Source: CAYJRR01 sp964372275 [NCBI: uncultured bacterium]
GTDB taxonomy: Bacteria; CAYJRR01
Assembly: GCA_964372275.1 (NCBI GenBank)
Contig: CAYJRR010000038.1
Location: 1 to 35,538, forward strand
Direction: 5' to 3'
Length of the DNA: 35,538 nt
Below are positions 1-7,820 of the stretch, piece by piece. The first letter of the stretch is position 1, and the number at the start of each line of letters is the position of its first letter. The notes beneath the pieces are model-generated. The model ran no database searches. It was given only the letters and a program-made list of their open reading frames with translations, and had not been told where the DNA came from. A program made the translations under genes and the position numbers.

Positions 1-1323
1 CTGCTCTCGCTCCTGGCAGTGGCGGTCGCCCTGGTCGCGCACGCGCGCGAAAGCGTCCTGCTCGGGTTGGGGATGGCGGGGGTGCTCTCGTTCGCCGCCG
101 CCTTCGCCGCGCCGGCCGCGGCCTTCGGCGTCGGGATCGGCGCCCGTGCCGCGACCGCTCGCCTGGGTCCCGCCGCGCGCCTGGGGGTCGACGGCTTCCG
201 GCGCAACGTCGCCCGGAACAGCGTCACCATCGCCGCGCTCGGGGTGGCGCTGGCCAACGTCTTCAACGTGTCGTCGTTCGTCGACTCCACCAAGCACGCG
301 GTGGTCGGCTGGTTCGAGCGGTCGATCCGCGCCGACCTGTTCGTCTTCGCCGGCCGCGAGGTGCGGGGGAAGTTCGAGCGCCCGCTGCCGCCATCGGTGG
401 GGGACGCGATCCGGGACGTTCCGGGGGTCGCCTTCGCCAACGAGCTGCGGATGGTGCAGTCGAGCTACCGGGACGAGCCGTTCTACCTCGTCTCCTACCA
501 CCTCGAGGAGTACCTGCGGCGCAACGAGATGCCGGTCGTCGCCGGCTCCGCGGAGAAGGCGCTCCCCGAGATCCTGGCCGGACGCGCGGTCGCCGCCAGC
601 GAATCGTTCGCGCGGATCCTGGGGACCAAGATCGGCGACGTAGTGGAGCTTTCGACCCCCGGCGGCCCCCGCCGCTTCACGGTGGCGTTGATCTACGTCG
701 ACTACACCGCCGACATCGGGCTTCTCGCCACCGATCGGGCGGTCTACCGGTCGGTCTGGAAGGACGAGTTGGTGGACTGCTTCGGCGTCTACCTCGAGCC
801 AGGCGCCGACGCGAAGGCGGTGCGCGAGACGATTCTCGCCCGCACCGGATCGGATCACCGCCTGATGGTCTTGCAGAACGCCGACTACCAGCGCGAAGTG
901 ATGGCGCTGATCGACCGCTCGTTCGCGCTCACCCGCAGCATGGAGGCGGTCGCCGTAGTGGTGGCGCTGCTCGGGATCGTCAACACGCTGCTGATCGCGG
1001 TGATCGACCGTCGCCGCGAGATCGGGATCCTCAAAGCGATCGGCGCGCAGGGGGCGCAGGTGCGACGCACCTTCGTCGTCGAAGCCTGGCTCATCGGCTT
1101 GAGCGCGTCGGTGCTGGGGATCGCGTTGGGCCTCGTCTTCGCCTGGTACACCGTCACCGAGCTGATCCGTTTCCAGAACGGCTGGGTCTTCGCCTTCCGC
1201 GTCCCCTGGCGGGAGATCGCCACCCTCGTGCCGCTGGCGCTGGCGGTCGCATGGCTGGCCAGTTTCTGGCCGGCGCGCGCCGCGGCCCGGCTCGACGTGG
1301 TCGAAGCGCTCGAATACGAGTAA
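1..1323 (+). CDS. FtsX-family ABC transporter permease, C-terminal part (5' end outside window)
   Basis: The frame is open from base 1, so the gene starts upstream; about 440 residues are visible. The visible part opens with hydrophobic segments that look like the end of a first membrane block. A soluble MacB-type periplasmic core of roughly 220 residues follows, then a four-helix FtsX domain near the C-terminus. The cytoplasmic loop RRREIGILKAIGAQ is the classic FtsX/LolC/MacB signature. Two membrane blocks imply a long permease of 800 or more residues, as in YbbP-like and lipoprotein- or macrolide-export systems. Its ATPase is probably upstream. Substrate cannot be told from the sequence. 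The stop is 10 bases before plsX, so the two may be co-transcribed. Confidence 0.85.
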   Translation: MLSLLAVAVALVAHARESVLLGLGMAGVLSFAAAFAAPAAAFGVGIGARAATARLGPAARLGVDGFRRNVARNSVTIAALGVALANVFNVSSFVDSTKHAVVGWFERSIRADLFVFAGREVRGKFERPLPPSVGDAIRDVPGVAFANELRMVQSSYRDEPFYLVSYHLEEYLRRNEMPVVAGSAEKALPEILAGRAVAASESFARILGTKIGDVVELSTPGGPRRFTVALIYVDYTADIGLLATDRAVYRSVWKDELVDCFGVYLEPGADAKAVRETILARTGSDHRLMVLQNADYQREVMALIDRSFALTRSMEAVAVVVALLGIVNTLLIAVIDRRREIGILKAIGAQGAQVRRTFVVEAWLIGLSASVLGIALGLVFAWYTVTELIRFQNGWVFAFRVPWREIATLVPLALAVAWLASFWPARAAARLDVVEALEYE

Positions 1324-1333
1324 GTTCGCCGCC

Positions 1334-2371
1334 ATGATCCGGATCGCCCTCGACGGGATGGGTGGAGACCTCGCGCCACGCGCGACGGCCGAGGCGGCGG
1401 CGCAGATCAGCCGGGAGACGACGATCGATCTCGTCCTGGTCGGCCACCCGGACCGGCTCGCGGAGGAGCTTGGCCGCCATCCGCACGACCCCAAGCGGAT
1501 CGAGATCCTCCCCGCCATGGAGGTGATCGAGATGGCGGACAAGCCGCGCGAGGCGTTGGTCCGAAAGAAGGACGCCTCGATCACGGTCGCCTGCAGGGCG
1601 GTGGCGGAGGGGAAGGCCGACGCCCTCGTCTCGGCCGGCTCCACGGGCGCCTTGGTGCTGGCCGCCGCGCGGCAGATCCCGCTCATCCCCGGCGTGAAGA
1701 GGGCGGCGCTGGCGGCGGTCTATCCGACGCGCGACCGGAGCTTCTCCAACGACCGTTTCGCGCTCCTGCTCGACGTCGGCGCGACGGTGCGCTGCTCCGC
1801 CGAGCAGCTCCTCCAGTTCGGCTACATGGGGCACGCCTACGCCAGCCGCATCTCCAAGGTGCCGTCGCCGGCGATCGGGCTCCTCAACATGGGGGAGGAG
1901 GAGACCAAGGGGGACGAGGTCCTCACCACCGCCTACAAGCTGTTGCGCGACGACCCGACGCTGAACTTCATCGGCAACGTGGAGGGGAACGACCTGCCAA
2001 AAGGGGTCGCCGACGTGATCGTCTGCGAGGGGTTCGTCGGCAACGTGGTGCTGAAGATGGCGGAAGGGTTCACCGAGGTAGCCAAGAGCCTCGGGGAGTA
2101 CGCGTTCAAGAACAAGCTCCTCTGGCGAATCGGTCTGGCGCTGCTCTGGTCAGGGCTCAAGGAGCTCAAGCAGGTGACCGATTATCGCGAATACGGCGGC
2201 GCGCCGGTCCTCGGCTTCTCCAAGATCGTGATCAAGGCGCACGGCCGGTCGGGCGCGCGGGCCATCGCCAACGCGGTGAAGGTCGCGGCCAAGGCGGCGC
2301 GGGACGACGTCCCGGGCGAGATCGAACGGAGCATCGCCGCGTTCGCCCAGCGGGCGAGCCCGATCCCGTAA
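1334..2371 (+). CDS. plsX: Phosphate acyltransferase PlsX
   Basis: 345 residues, normal for PlsX. It converts acyl-ACP to acyl-phosphate, the donor used by PlsY in phosphatidic acid synthesis. The N-terminal MIRIALDGMGGDLAP, the internal SAGSTGAL and the C-terminal EYGGAPVLGF are the conserved PlsX blocks. The ATG start lies 10 bases after the permease stop and has no obvious Shine-Dalgarno sequence. In many bacteria plsX sits with rpmF and fabH/fabD; here it follows a permease and precedes a DUF2183 phosphatase, so the usual fatty-acid cluster is absent on this side. Confidence 0.96.
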   Translation: MIRIALDGMGGDLAPRATAEAAAQISRETTIDLVLVGHPDRLAEELGRHPHDPKRIEILPAMEVIEMADKPREALVRKKDASITVACRAVAEGKADALVSAGSTGALVLAAARQIPLIPGVKRAALAAVYPTRDRSFSNDRFALLLDVGATVRCSAEQLLQFGYMGHAYASRISKVPSPAIGLLNMGEEETKGDEVLTTAYKLLRDDPTLNFIGNVEGNDLPKGVADVIVCEGFVGNVVLKMAEGFTEVAKSLGEYAFKNKLLWRIGLALLWSGLKELKQVTDYREYGGAPVLGFSKIVIKAHGRSGARAIANAVKVAAKAARDDVPGEIERSIAAFAQRASPIP

Positions 2372-2429
2372 CGGTCCGCCCTTCGGGCTCCCTCGGGGTC
2401 TCCCCGCACCTCCCCCCGTACCCCTCTGC

Positions 2430-2435
2430 TAGACT
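2430..2435 (+). promoter_or_regulatory. -10-like hexamer TAGACT before the DUF2183 gene
   Basis: TGCTAGACT (extended TGn -10 form) ends 11 bases before the GTG at 2447. I see no -35 at the usual distance. Transcription from it would give a leader of only about 5 bases. The same hexamer occurs before the genes at 6108 (minus strand) and 18327. Confidence 0.45.
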
Positions 2436-2446
2436 GGGGCGCGATC

Positions 2447-3442
2447 GTGGCCGGTCGGAGGAGAGCGGAGCGAAAGAGCGTCGACCGGACCGCGAAGCGG
2501 TCGCGGCGCGCCACATACCGGGAGATGGTCGTCGCGCCCTCCCCGTTCGCCTGCGCGCAAGGCCCCGACTGGGAGGGGGAGGTCTACGTCTGGGACCTCG
2601 ACCGCACCTATCTCCGGACCGAGTTCGAATCGGTGCGCGACCTGATCCGGACCGCCCTGCAACGCGCCAAGGACAAGGTCGCCTATCCCGGGGTGTCGGC
2701 GTTTCTCCGCGCGCTGCGGCGGGGGGTCGACGGAAAGCCCCGACCGATCTACTTCGTCTCGGCGAGCCCGCCGCAACTGGGCAAGGTGATCCGGCAGAAG
2801 TTCGCGATCGACCGGGTCGACGTCGACGGGATCTACTTCAAGGACAACCTCCGCAACGTGCGGCCGAGCCGCATCCGCCGGCTGCGCGAGCACGTCGGCT
2901 ACAAACTGCTGGCGCTCCTCGACCTGAAGGCGCGCCTCCCGGCCCGATCGCGGCTCGTCTGCTTCGGCGACGACTTCGAGTCCGACGCGCGGATCTACTC
3001 GCTGTACGCCGAGATCCTCGGGCGCTGGCTCACCGGGCGGGCGCTGTCGACCTTCCTCGCCAAGCAGGGGGTCTTCCCCGACGAGGCCTCCCGGATCGCC
3101 TGGCGCGCGCGGCGCGTCGCGAAAGGAAGCGCCGTCGACCGGATCTTCATCCACCTCCACCGGACGGAGGACGCGCGCTACTACCGCCGGTTCGGGGCCA
3201 AGGTGATCGGGACGCGCAACTACTTCCAGACCGCGTTCGTCTGCGCCGCCGAAGGCCGGATCGACGCCGAGGGGCTGGCGGAGGTCGGCGAGGAGATCCT
3301 CGGGACGCGCCTGGTGAACGCGCACGATCTGGCGACCGGGATCCACGACCTGCTCGGACGCGGGGTGGTGAGCGAAGCGGCGGTGATGCGCCTGGGGCCC
3401 GCGCTCGTCGAGCGACGCGTCCTCCCCGCCGGCTTCCCGTAG
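2447..3442 (+). CDS. App1-like (DUF2183) HAD-superfamily phosphatase
   Basis: 331 residues. HAD-type motifs match the DUF2183/App1 phosphatidate-phosphatase catalytic domain: motif I VWDLDRTYL (first Asp the expected nucleophile), motif II YFVSASPPQL, a later conserved Lys region in GYKLLALLDL, and motif IV CFGDDFESDARIY. Family members dephosphorylate lipid or other phosphate esters; the substrate here is unknown. Location directly after plsX fits a phosphatidate-related role, but that is inference. The GTG at 2447 has GGGG about 7 bases upstream and a -10-like TAGACT just before it. An in-frame ATG at 2525 is an alternative start. The first 25 or so residues are Arg-rich and may be non-essential or untranslated. 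Confidence 0.75.
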   Translation: MAGRRRAERKSVDRTAKRSRRATYREMVVAPSPFACAQGPDWEGEVYVWDLDRTYLRTEFESVRDLIRTALQRAKDKVAYPGVSAFLRALRRGVDGKPRPIYFVSASPPQLGKVIRQKFAIDRVDVDGIYFKDNLRNVRPSRIRRLREHVGYKLLALLDLKARLPARSRLVCFGDDFESDARIYSLYAEILGRWLTGRALSTFLAKQGVFPDEASRIAWRARRVAKGSAVDRIFIHLHRTEDARYYRRFGAKVIGTRNYFQTAFVCAAEGRIDAEGLAEVGEEILGTRLVNAHDLATGIHDLLGRGVVSEAAVMRLGPALVERRVLPAGFP

Positions 3443-3476
3443 GTTGCGGCGAGCCCCGGCAATCGCTCCCGGCGTG

Positions 3477-3962
3477 TCAGACGAGGTCGCTGGAGTCGAA
3501 CGGCGACGGCAGGAGCGCGGCGAGGCGGACTCTCTTCGTCCGTCCGCGCACGTTGGCCAGGACGACGACGCAGTCCGGGGCGAACTCCCAGAGCACCTGG
3601 CGGCAGGCGCCGCAGGGCGGGGTGAGCGAGGCGGCGTCGGTGACGATCGCGATCTGGTCGAAGTCGCGCACCCCGTCGGAGAGCGCCTTGTAGATCGCCA
3701 CCCGCTCGGCGCAGCAGGTGAGCGAGAACGACGCGTTCTCGATGTTGCAGCCGGTGAAGACCCGTCCGTCGGTGGAACGGATCGCCGCGCCGACCTTGAA
3801 GCGGCTGAACGGGGCGAAGGCGAAGTCGCGCGCGTTGCGTGCCGCCCCCAGCAGCGCGCGAACGTCGCTCTTCGCGGCCCGCACGGCGGTGATGCGACCG
3901 GCGGCCCGGGGCGATCGTTCCCCCGCCGCGCTTCGTAACGGCCTGCGGCCCTTCCTCTTCAT
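3477..3962 (-). CDS. cdd: Cytidine deaminase
   Basis: 161 residues. It hydrolytically deaminates cytidine and deoxycytidine to uridine and deoxyuridine, in the cytoplasm. The zinc/catalytic motifs are both present: a Cys-Ala-Glu block (CCAERVAIYKA) and PCGACRQVLWEF, with FKVGAAI and GCNIENASF before them. Together they match the homotetrameric Cdd family of about 130-140 residues. The extra N-terminal 30 residues (Arg/Lys-rich) are unusual, but the start is supported because its ATG overlaps the TGA of the purine nucleoside phosphorylase as ATGA. This implies translational coupling in a deoA-punA-cdd operon. It converges on the DUF2183 gene 34 bases away. Confidence 0.93.
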   Translation of the reverse strand: MKRKGRRPLRSAAGERSPRAAGRITAVRAAKSDVRALLGAARNARDFAFAPFSRFKVGAAIRSTDGRVFTGCNIENASFSLTCCAERVAIYKALSDGVRDFDQIAIVTDAASLTPPCGACRQVLWEFAPDCVVVLANVRGRTKRVRLAALLPSPFDSSDLV

Positions 3963-4807
3963 AGCGTCGCCACCACCTCGGTCAGCAGCCGCTCGAACCC
4001 GGGACGCGCCTGCGCCGCGGCGGCGGTGACCTCCTCGTGGGTGAGCGGGGTCGGCGAGAGACCGGCGGCCGCGTTGGCGATGAGCGAGATGCCGAGAACA
4101 CGCATCCCGCCGTGCCTCGCCACGATCACCTCCGGCACCGTCGACATCCCGACGGCGTCCGCCCCGAGCGTGCGGAGCATGCGCACCTCGGCCGGCGTCT
4201 CGTAGGTGGGCCCCAGCAACGCGGCGTAGACCCCCTCCACCACCGGGAGGCCGAGCCGCCGTCCGACCTCCCGCGCGCGCGCGCGAAGCTCGGGATCGTA
4301 GGCCGCGCTCAGGTCGGGGAAGCGGGGCCCGAGTCGCTCATCGTTCTCGCCGACCAGCGGATTCACCCCTTGCAGGTTGAGGTGATCGCTCATCACCATG
4401 AACGTCCCGGCCGCCCAGTCGGCGCGAAGCCCGCCGGCGGCGTTGGTGACGATCAACGTCTCGACCCCCAGCGCGCGCAGCACGCGCACCGGAAAGGTGA
4501 CGGCGCGAGGCTCCTTCCCTTCGTAAAGATGGACTCGCCCGGCGAGCGCCGCGACCCGTCGCCCGGCGAGAGTACCGGCGACGAGTCGCCCGGCGTGGCC
4601 GACGACGGTGGAGACCGGAAACCCGTCGATCTCGGCGTAGGGGATCGAGACGGCCGACACGAGGCCGGCCGCAGGCCCGATGCGCGCCGCGAGCGATCCG
4701 AGGCCCGATCCGAGGATCATCCCGATCGACGGCGGGGCCCCGAGACGCGGGCGGAGCGCCGCCGCCACCCGTTCGATCCGCTCGTACTCGCTCGCCCCGA
4801 CGCTCAC
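3959..4807 (-). CDS. punA: Purine nucleoside phosphorylase (PunA/trimeric type)
   Basis: 282 residues. It phosphorolyses inosine, guanosine and their deoxy forms to base plus (deoxy)ribose 1-phosphate. Motifs follow the trimeric PNP family in order: GMILGSGLGSLA near the N-terminus, HAGRLV and GRVHLYEG, VTNAAGGL, LLGPTYETPAEVRML, and VGMSTVPEVIVARH near the base-binding site. The GTG start at 4807 overlaps the TGA of deoA as GTGA, and its own TGA overlaps the cdd ATG. The frame remains open far upstream inside deoA, but similarity to PNP begins only here. MTA phosphorylase is a related possibility; GMSTVPE is more typical of PNP. Confidence 0.92.
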   Translation of the reverse strand: MSVGASEYERIERVAAALRPRLGAPPSIGMILGSGLGSLAARIGPAAGLVSAVSIPYAEIDGFPVSTVVGHAGRLVAGTLAGRRVAALAGRVHLYEGKEPRAVTFPVRVLRALGVETLIVTNAAGGLRADWAAGTFMVMSDHLNLQGVNPLVGENDERLGPRFPDLSAAYDPELRARAREVGRRLGLPVVEGVYAALLGPTYETPAEVRMLRTLGADAVGMSTVPEVIVARHGGMRVLGISLIANAAAGLSPTPLTHEEVTAAAAQARPGFERLLTEVVATL

Positions 4808-6108
4808 CGGACCACCCCCTGCACCAACGGCCGCCCGGCGGGGCGTCCGACCGAATACCGGTAGGCCCGCGTCAGCAGCCGGCGCGACTCCTCGAGGCGC
4901 GCGTCGGCATTGTAGTGGATGCGGGCCACCGGCTGCCCCTTCGACACGCGATCGCCGCGCTTGGCCAGGAGCTCGATCCCCACCGCCGGGTCGATCGCGT
5001 CGTCCACCCGCTCCCGGCCGGCGCCGAGGATCAACGCCGCGACGCCGACCGCCTCGGCGTCGATCCGGTGAACAAAGCCGCTCCGCTCCGCCTGGACTTC
5101 GGCGGCGTGGCGCGCGGCGGGCAGGCGGCCGGGGTCGTCGACGACCGACGCGTCCCCGCCCTGCGCGACAACGATCTCGCGAAACTTGGCCAGCCCCGAT
5201 CGGTCGTCGATGCGGGCGCGGATCCGCGCGCGACCGTCGGCCAGGCTGCGCGCCTGGGCCCCGAGCAGGAGCATGTGCGCCCCCAGCTCCACGGTGAGCG
5301 CCACCACGTCGGGAGGTCCGGCGCCGTTCAGGACCTCGATCGTCTCCTTCACCTCGAGGGCGTTCCCCACCGTCCGGCCGAGCGGCTGGTCCATGTCGGT
5401 GAGGACGGCGACGACGCGCTTCTTCATCCGCTTCCCGATCCCCACCATCGTCGACGCCAGGCGCGCGGCGTCGGCCCGCGTCTTCATGAAGGCACCCGAC
5501 CCGACCTTGACGTCGAGCACCAGCGCGTCGATCCCCTCCGCCAGCTTCTTCGACATGATGGAAGAGGCGATCAGCGGAACGCTTTCGACCGTCGCCGTCA
5601 CGTCGCGCAGGGCGTAGAGCCTTTTGTCGGCCGGCGCGATCTCGCGCGTCTGGCCGATCAGGCAGCAGCCGACGGTGGCGACCAGCCGGCGGTACTCCGC
5701 CGTCGGGAGGTCGACCCGGAATCCGGCGATCGACTGCAGCTTGTCGAGGGTTCCTCCGGTGTGCCCCAGCCCGCGCCCGGAGACCATCGGTACGCGCACG
5801 CCGCACGCGGCGACCAGCGGCGCGAGCGGCAACGAGATCTTGTCGCCGACGCCGCCGGTGGAGTGTTTGTCGACCTTCCGTCCGGGGAGGTCCGACAGGT
5901 CGAGCACCACGCCGCTCTCGATCATCGCCCGCGTCCACGCGGCGAGCTCGCGCGCCGTCATCCCCCGGAGCACGATCGCCATCAGAAGCGCCGACATCTG
6001 GTAGTCGGGGACCCGTTCCGCGGTGTACTCGCGCAGGAGGGTCTCGATCTCCCCGTCGGTCAGGGTGCCGCCGTCGCGTTTCCGGCGGATCAGGTCGTAG
6101 GCGCGCAT
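4804..6108 (-). CDS. deoA: Thymidine / pyrimidine-nucleoside phosphorylase
   Basis: 434 residues, the normal length for DeoA/Pdp. It phosphorolyses thymidine (and uridine in Pdp enzymes) to base and (deoxy)ribose 1-phosphate. The phosphate-binding signature KHSTGGVGDK lies near residue 84. SGRGLGHTGGTLDKL, a conserved SSIMSKKLAEG block and LDVKVGSGAFMK follow, then the C-terminal PYNP domain. I cannot separate DeoA from Pdp by eye. It is first in a minus-strand operon with punA and cdd. TAGACT at 6130-6125 (minus) lies 16 bases before the ATG and is a candidate -10. Confidence 0.94.
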   Translation of the reverse strand: MRAYDLIRRKRDGGTLTDGEIETLLREYTAERVPDYQMSALLMAIVLRGMTARELAAWTRAMIESGVVLDLSDLPGRKVDKHSTGGVGDKISLPLAPLVAACGVRVPMVSGRGLGHTGGTLDKLQSIAGFRVDLPTAEYRRLVATVGCCLIGQTREIAPADKRLYALRDVTATVESVPLIASSIMSKKLAEGIDALVLDVKVGSGAFMKTRADAARLASTMVGIGKRMKKRVVAVLTDMDQPLGRTVGNALEVKETIEVLNGAGPPDVVALTVELGAHMLLLGAQARSLADGRARIRARIDDRSGLAKFREIVVAQGGDASVVDDPGRLPAARHAAEVQAERSGFVHRIDAEAVGVAALILGAGRERVDDAIDPAVGIELLAKRGDRVSKGQPVARIHYNADARLEESRRLLTRAYRYSVGRPAGRPLVQGVVR

Positions 6109-6124
6109 CGAAAGGCTCGCCCGG

Positions 6125-6130
6125 AGTCTA
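6125..6130 (-). promoter_or_regulatory. -10-like hexamer TAGACT before the deoA operon
   Basis: Minus-strand TAGACT sits 16 bases before the deoA ATG. A start point about 7 bases downstream would leave a leader near 10 bases. No convincing -35 is seen. Confidence 0.4.
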
Positions 6131-6209
6131 CCCCAGCGCCCGGCCGGCGCGACGTTTGCGCATTGCCGCTCGATCGCCCGCGCGCATCGTCGCGGTCGAG
6201 GAGGACTCC

Positions 6210-7115
6210 ATGACGACGAAGGCGTGGTCGGCCCTGTGCCTTGCCGCGGCGCTCGCCGCAGGCGGGTGTCAGGCGATGACGAAGGAACGGATCGGACGGC
6301 GCATCGGGATGGCGGGCCCCGCGAAGGTCGCCGACGAGGACGTCGGCCGGATCCCTCCGGTGGAGCTGGCGCGCGTGGAGCGCTTCCGGGAGGAGGTGAA
6401 CCGGCTCGAGGACGCGGCGCGGCGGGCCAAGGCGGACGTCGCGATCGAGCGCGCGAAGTCGGAGGTGGCGAAGAGCGCGATCGACGCCGCCCGGGCCGAC
6501 CTGGAGCTGGCGAAGGCGCGGCGCAAGGCGGCGATGGCCACCGGCGACCGCGAACGGATCGACCTGTCCGAGGTCGAGTGGAAGCGCGCGCAGGCGGTCG
6601 TCGACGTGGCGAAGGCGAAGGAGGGGTTGGCCCGCGAAGAGCTCGAGACGGCCAAGGCCTCGAGCGAGGTCGCCGAGCGGCGCGTCGAGTCGGCCCGCGC
6701 GCAGCTGGAACGCGAGACGCTCCGGACGCTGCAGGCGAGCGGCGACGCGGCCGCCGACCGCTATTCGATGCGCGATTTCGACCGCGCCGTCGAGGAGTCG
6801 GTGGCGCAGCTGGCGAGCGCGGAGCGCCGGCTCCCCGAACGGCAGCGCCGGCTGGAGGAGGCGCGACACCGTGTCGATCGGACCTCGGCGGAGCTGGAGG
6901 ACGTCGAAGACGAGATCCGTCGGGTGCGCGGCGTGGAGGAGGAGATCCGGATCGAGGAGCCGGAGGCGGTGCCGCTGCCGGGGATGGAGGGGGAGACCGG
7001 GGGGGAGCCGGAGCCGGAGTCGGAGCCGGAAGGGACCGAGGAGGAGTCGGAGATGGGGACCACGCCGGAGGAGGACGGGGCGCAGGAGCCGGAGCCGCTA
7101 CCGGAGGCGCAGTAG
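6210..7115 (+). CDS. Predicted coiled-coil lipoprotein with acidic repetitive tail, function unknown
   Basis: 301 residues from the ATG at 6210, chosen because a strong Shine-Dalgarno GAGGAGGA (6198-6205) lies 4 bases before it; an in-frame upstream extension to 6156 lacks this. The N-terminus MTTKAWSALCLAAALAAGGC is a lipoprotein-like signal, with the Cys preceded by AGG, a slightly weak lipobox. Residues roughly 45-235 are almost all Ala/Glu/Arg/Lys/Leu and look like long alpha-helical coiled coil, including stretches like AKADVAIERAKSEVAK. The last 60 or so residues are Glu/Pro-rich (EPEPESEPEG). The 3' coding end is itself built of GGAGCC-like hexamers. I recognise no family; an outer-membrane-anchored spacer or envelope structural protein is a guess. 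Confidence 0.75.
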   Translation: MTTKAWSALCLAAALAAGGCQAMTKERIGRRIGMAGPAKVADEDVGRIPPVELARVERFREEVNRLEDAARRAKADVAIERAKSEVAKSAIDAARADLELAKARRKAAMATGDRERIDLSEVEWKRAQAVVDVAKAKEGLAREELETAKASSEVAERRVESARAQLERETLRTLQASGDAAADRYSMRDFDRAVEESVAQLASAERRLPERQRRLEEARHRVDRTSAELEDVEDEIRRVRGVEEEIRIEEPEAVPLPGMEGETGGEPEPESEPEGTEEESEMGTTPEEDGAQEPEPLPEAQ

Positions 7116-7171
7116 TCGGATCGGATCGGATCGGTATCGGTAACCGAATCCGGTCCGATCCGATCGGTCCG
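7116..7171. repeat. Hexanucleotide-repeat inverted repeat between convergent genes (terminator candidate)
   Basis: Directly after the TAG at 7113-7115 come three tandem copies of a GGATCG-type word, then related words, then their reverse complements. Bases 7119-7130 (GATCGGATCGGA) pair exactly with 7154-7165. The pairing continues inward to about 7139/7145 with one G-T wobble and two mismatches, leaving a loop of about 5 bases. The 3' arm ends close to the stop of the convergent VOC gene at 7172, so the hairpin could serve both genes. There is no T-run, so it is not a classical intrinsic terminator. Confidence 0.7.
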
Positions 7172-7705
7172 TCAGTTCGCCGGCTTCTGCATCCGCGCGA
7201 AGAACTCCTGCTGCGCCTTCTGCATCTCCTTCGGCGAGAGGTCCTTCGTGTGGGTCGCGATCGACCAGGCGTGACCGAACGGATCGTGGAGGGTCCCGAA
7301 ACGGTCCCCCCAGAACATGTCGGTCGGCGGCATGACCGTTTTCGCCCCCTGGGTCACCGCCCGCTGGAACGTCTTGTCGACGTCCGGGGTGTAGATCATC
7401 AGGCTGGCAGTCGACGCGCCGGCCGACTCCGGCGCCTTCTCCGCCGACTGCGGCGACTCGTCGGAGAACATCACGACGGAGTCCCCGATCTTGATCTCGG
7501 CATGCATCACCGAACCGCCGGGTCCGGGCATCCGGAGCAGTTCCTTCGCCCCGAAGGCCTTCCGATACCAGTCGATCGCCTGCGCCGCGTTCTTCAACGT
7601 GAGGTGCGGAGTGACCGAGTGGAACCCCTTCGCGATCGGTGACACCTTCGTCGCCGCCGCCTTCTTCGCCTTGGCCCGCGTCGCCTTCTTCCTCGTCTTC
7701 GTCAT
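7172..7705 (-). CDS. VOC-fold (glyoxalase/PhnB-like) protein
   Basis: 177 residues from the ATG at 7705, which has an AGGAGG Shine-Dalgarno sequence about 6 bases upstream. The frame runs much further upstream without similarity, so the longer reading is rejected. After a Lys/Ala-rich N-terminal tail of about 20 residues comes a vicinal-oxygen-chelate domain: VTPHLTLKNAAQAIDWYRKAFGA, then FWGDRFGTLHDPFGHAWSIATH. This pattern is typical of PhnB-like VOC proteins, which are often annotated only as glyoxalase/bleomycin-resistance family. The enzymatic role cannot be assigned. It is divergent from the nucleoside-transporter operon. Confidence 0.85.
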   Translation of the reverse strand: MTKTRKKATRAKAKKAAATKVSPIAKGFHSVTPHLTLKNAAQAIDWYRKAFGAKELLRMPGPGGSVMHAEIKIGDSVVMFSDESPQSAEKAPESAGASTASLMIYTPDVDKTFQRAVTQGAKTVMPPTDMFWGDRFGTLHDPFGHAWSIATHTKDLSPKEMQKAQQEFFARMQKPAN

Positions 7706-7783
7706 GGAACCTCCTCTCGAAACTCCGCGAGACCACTGCGACTCGACCGTGCGGTCATGGGCGCCCGTGGATCCGAACCGCGG

Positions 7784-7813
7784 TTGACCGCGCTTCGACG
7801 GGGCCCCTACGAT
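7784..7813 (+). promoter_or_regulatory. Sigma-70-like promoter of the nucleoside ABC transporter operon
   Basis: TTGACC (7784-7789) and TACGAT (7808-7813) are separated by 18 bases. The hexamer ends 7 bases before the ATG at 7821, so the transcript would be essentially leaderless; no Shine-Dalgarno sequence is visible. This is the best -35/-10 pair in the window. Confidence 0.6.
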
Positions 7814-7820
7814 CCGCCGG

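Noticed and set aside
3444-3938. Plus-strand frame opposite cdd
   Set aside because: Shadow of cytidine deaminase, whose zinc motifs on the minus strand are clear.
4808-5938. Upstream extension of the purine nucleoside phosphorylase frame to 5938
   Set aside because: This part lies inside deoA in another frame, and PNP similarity and a GTGA overlap start place the gene start at 4807.
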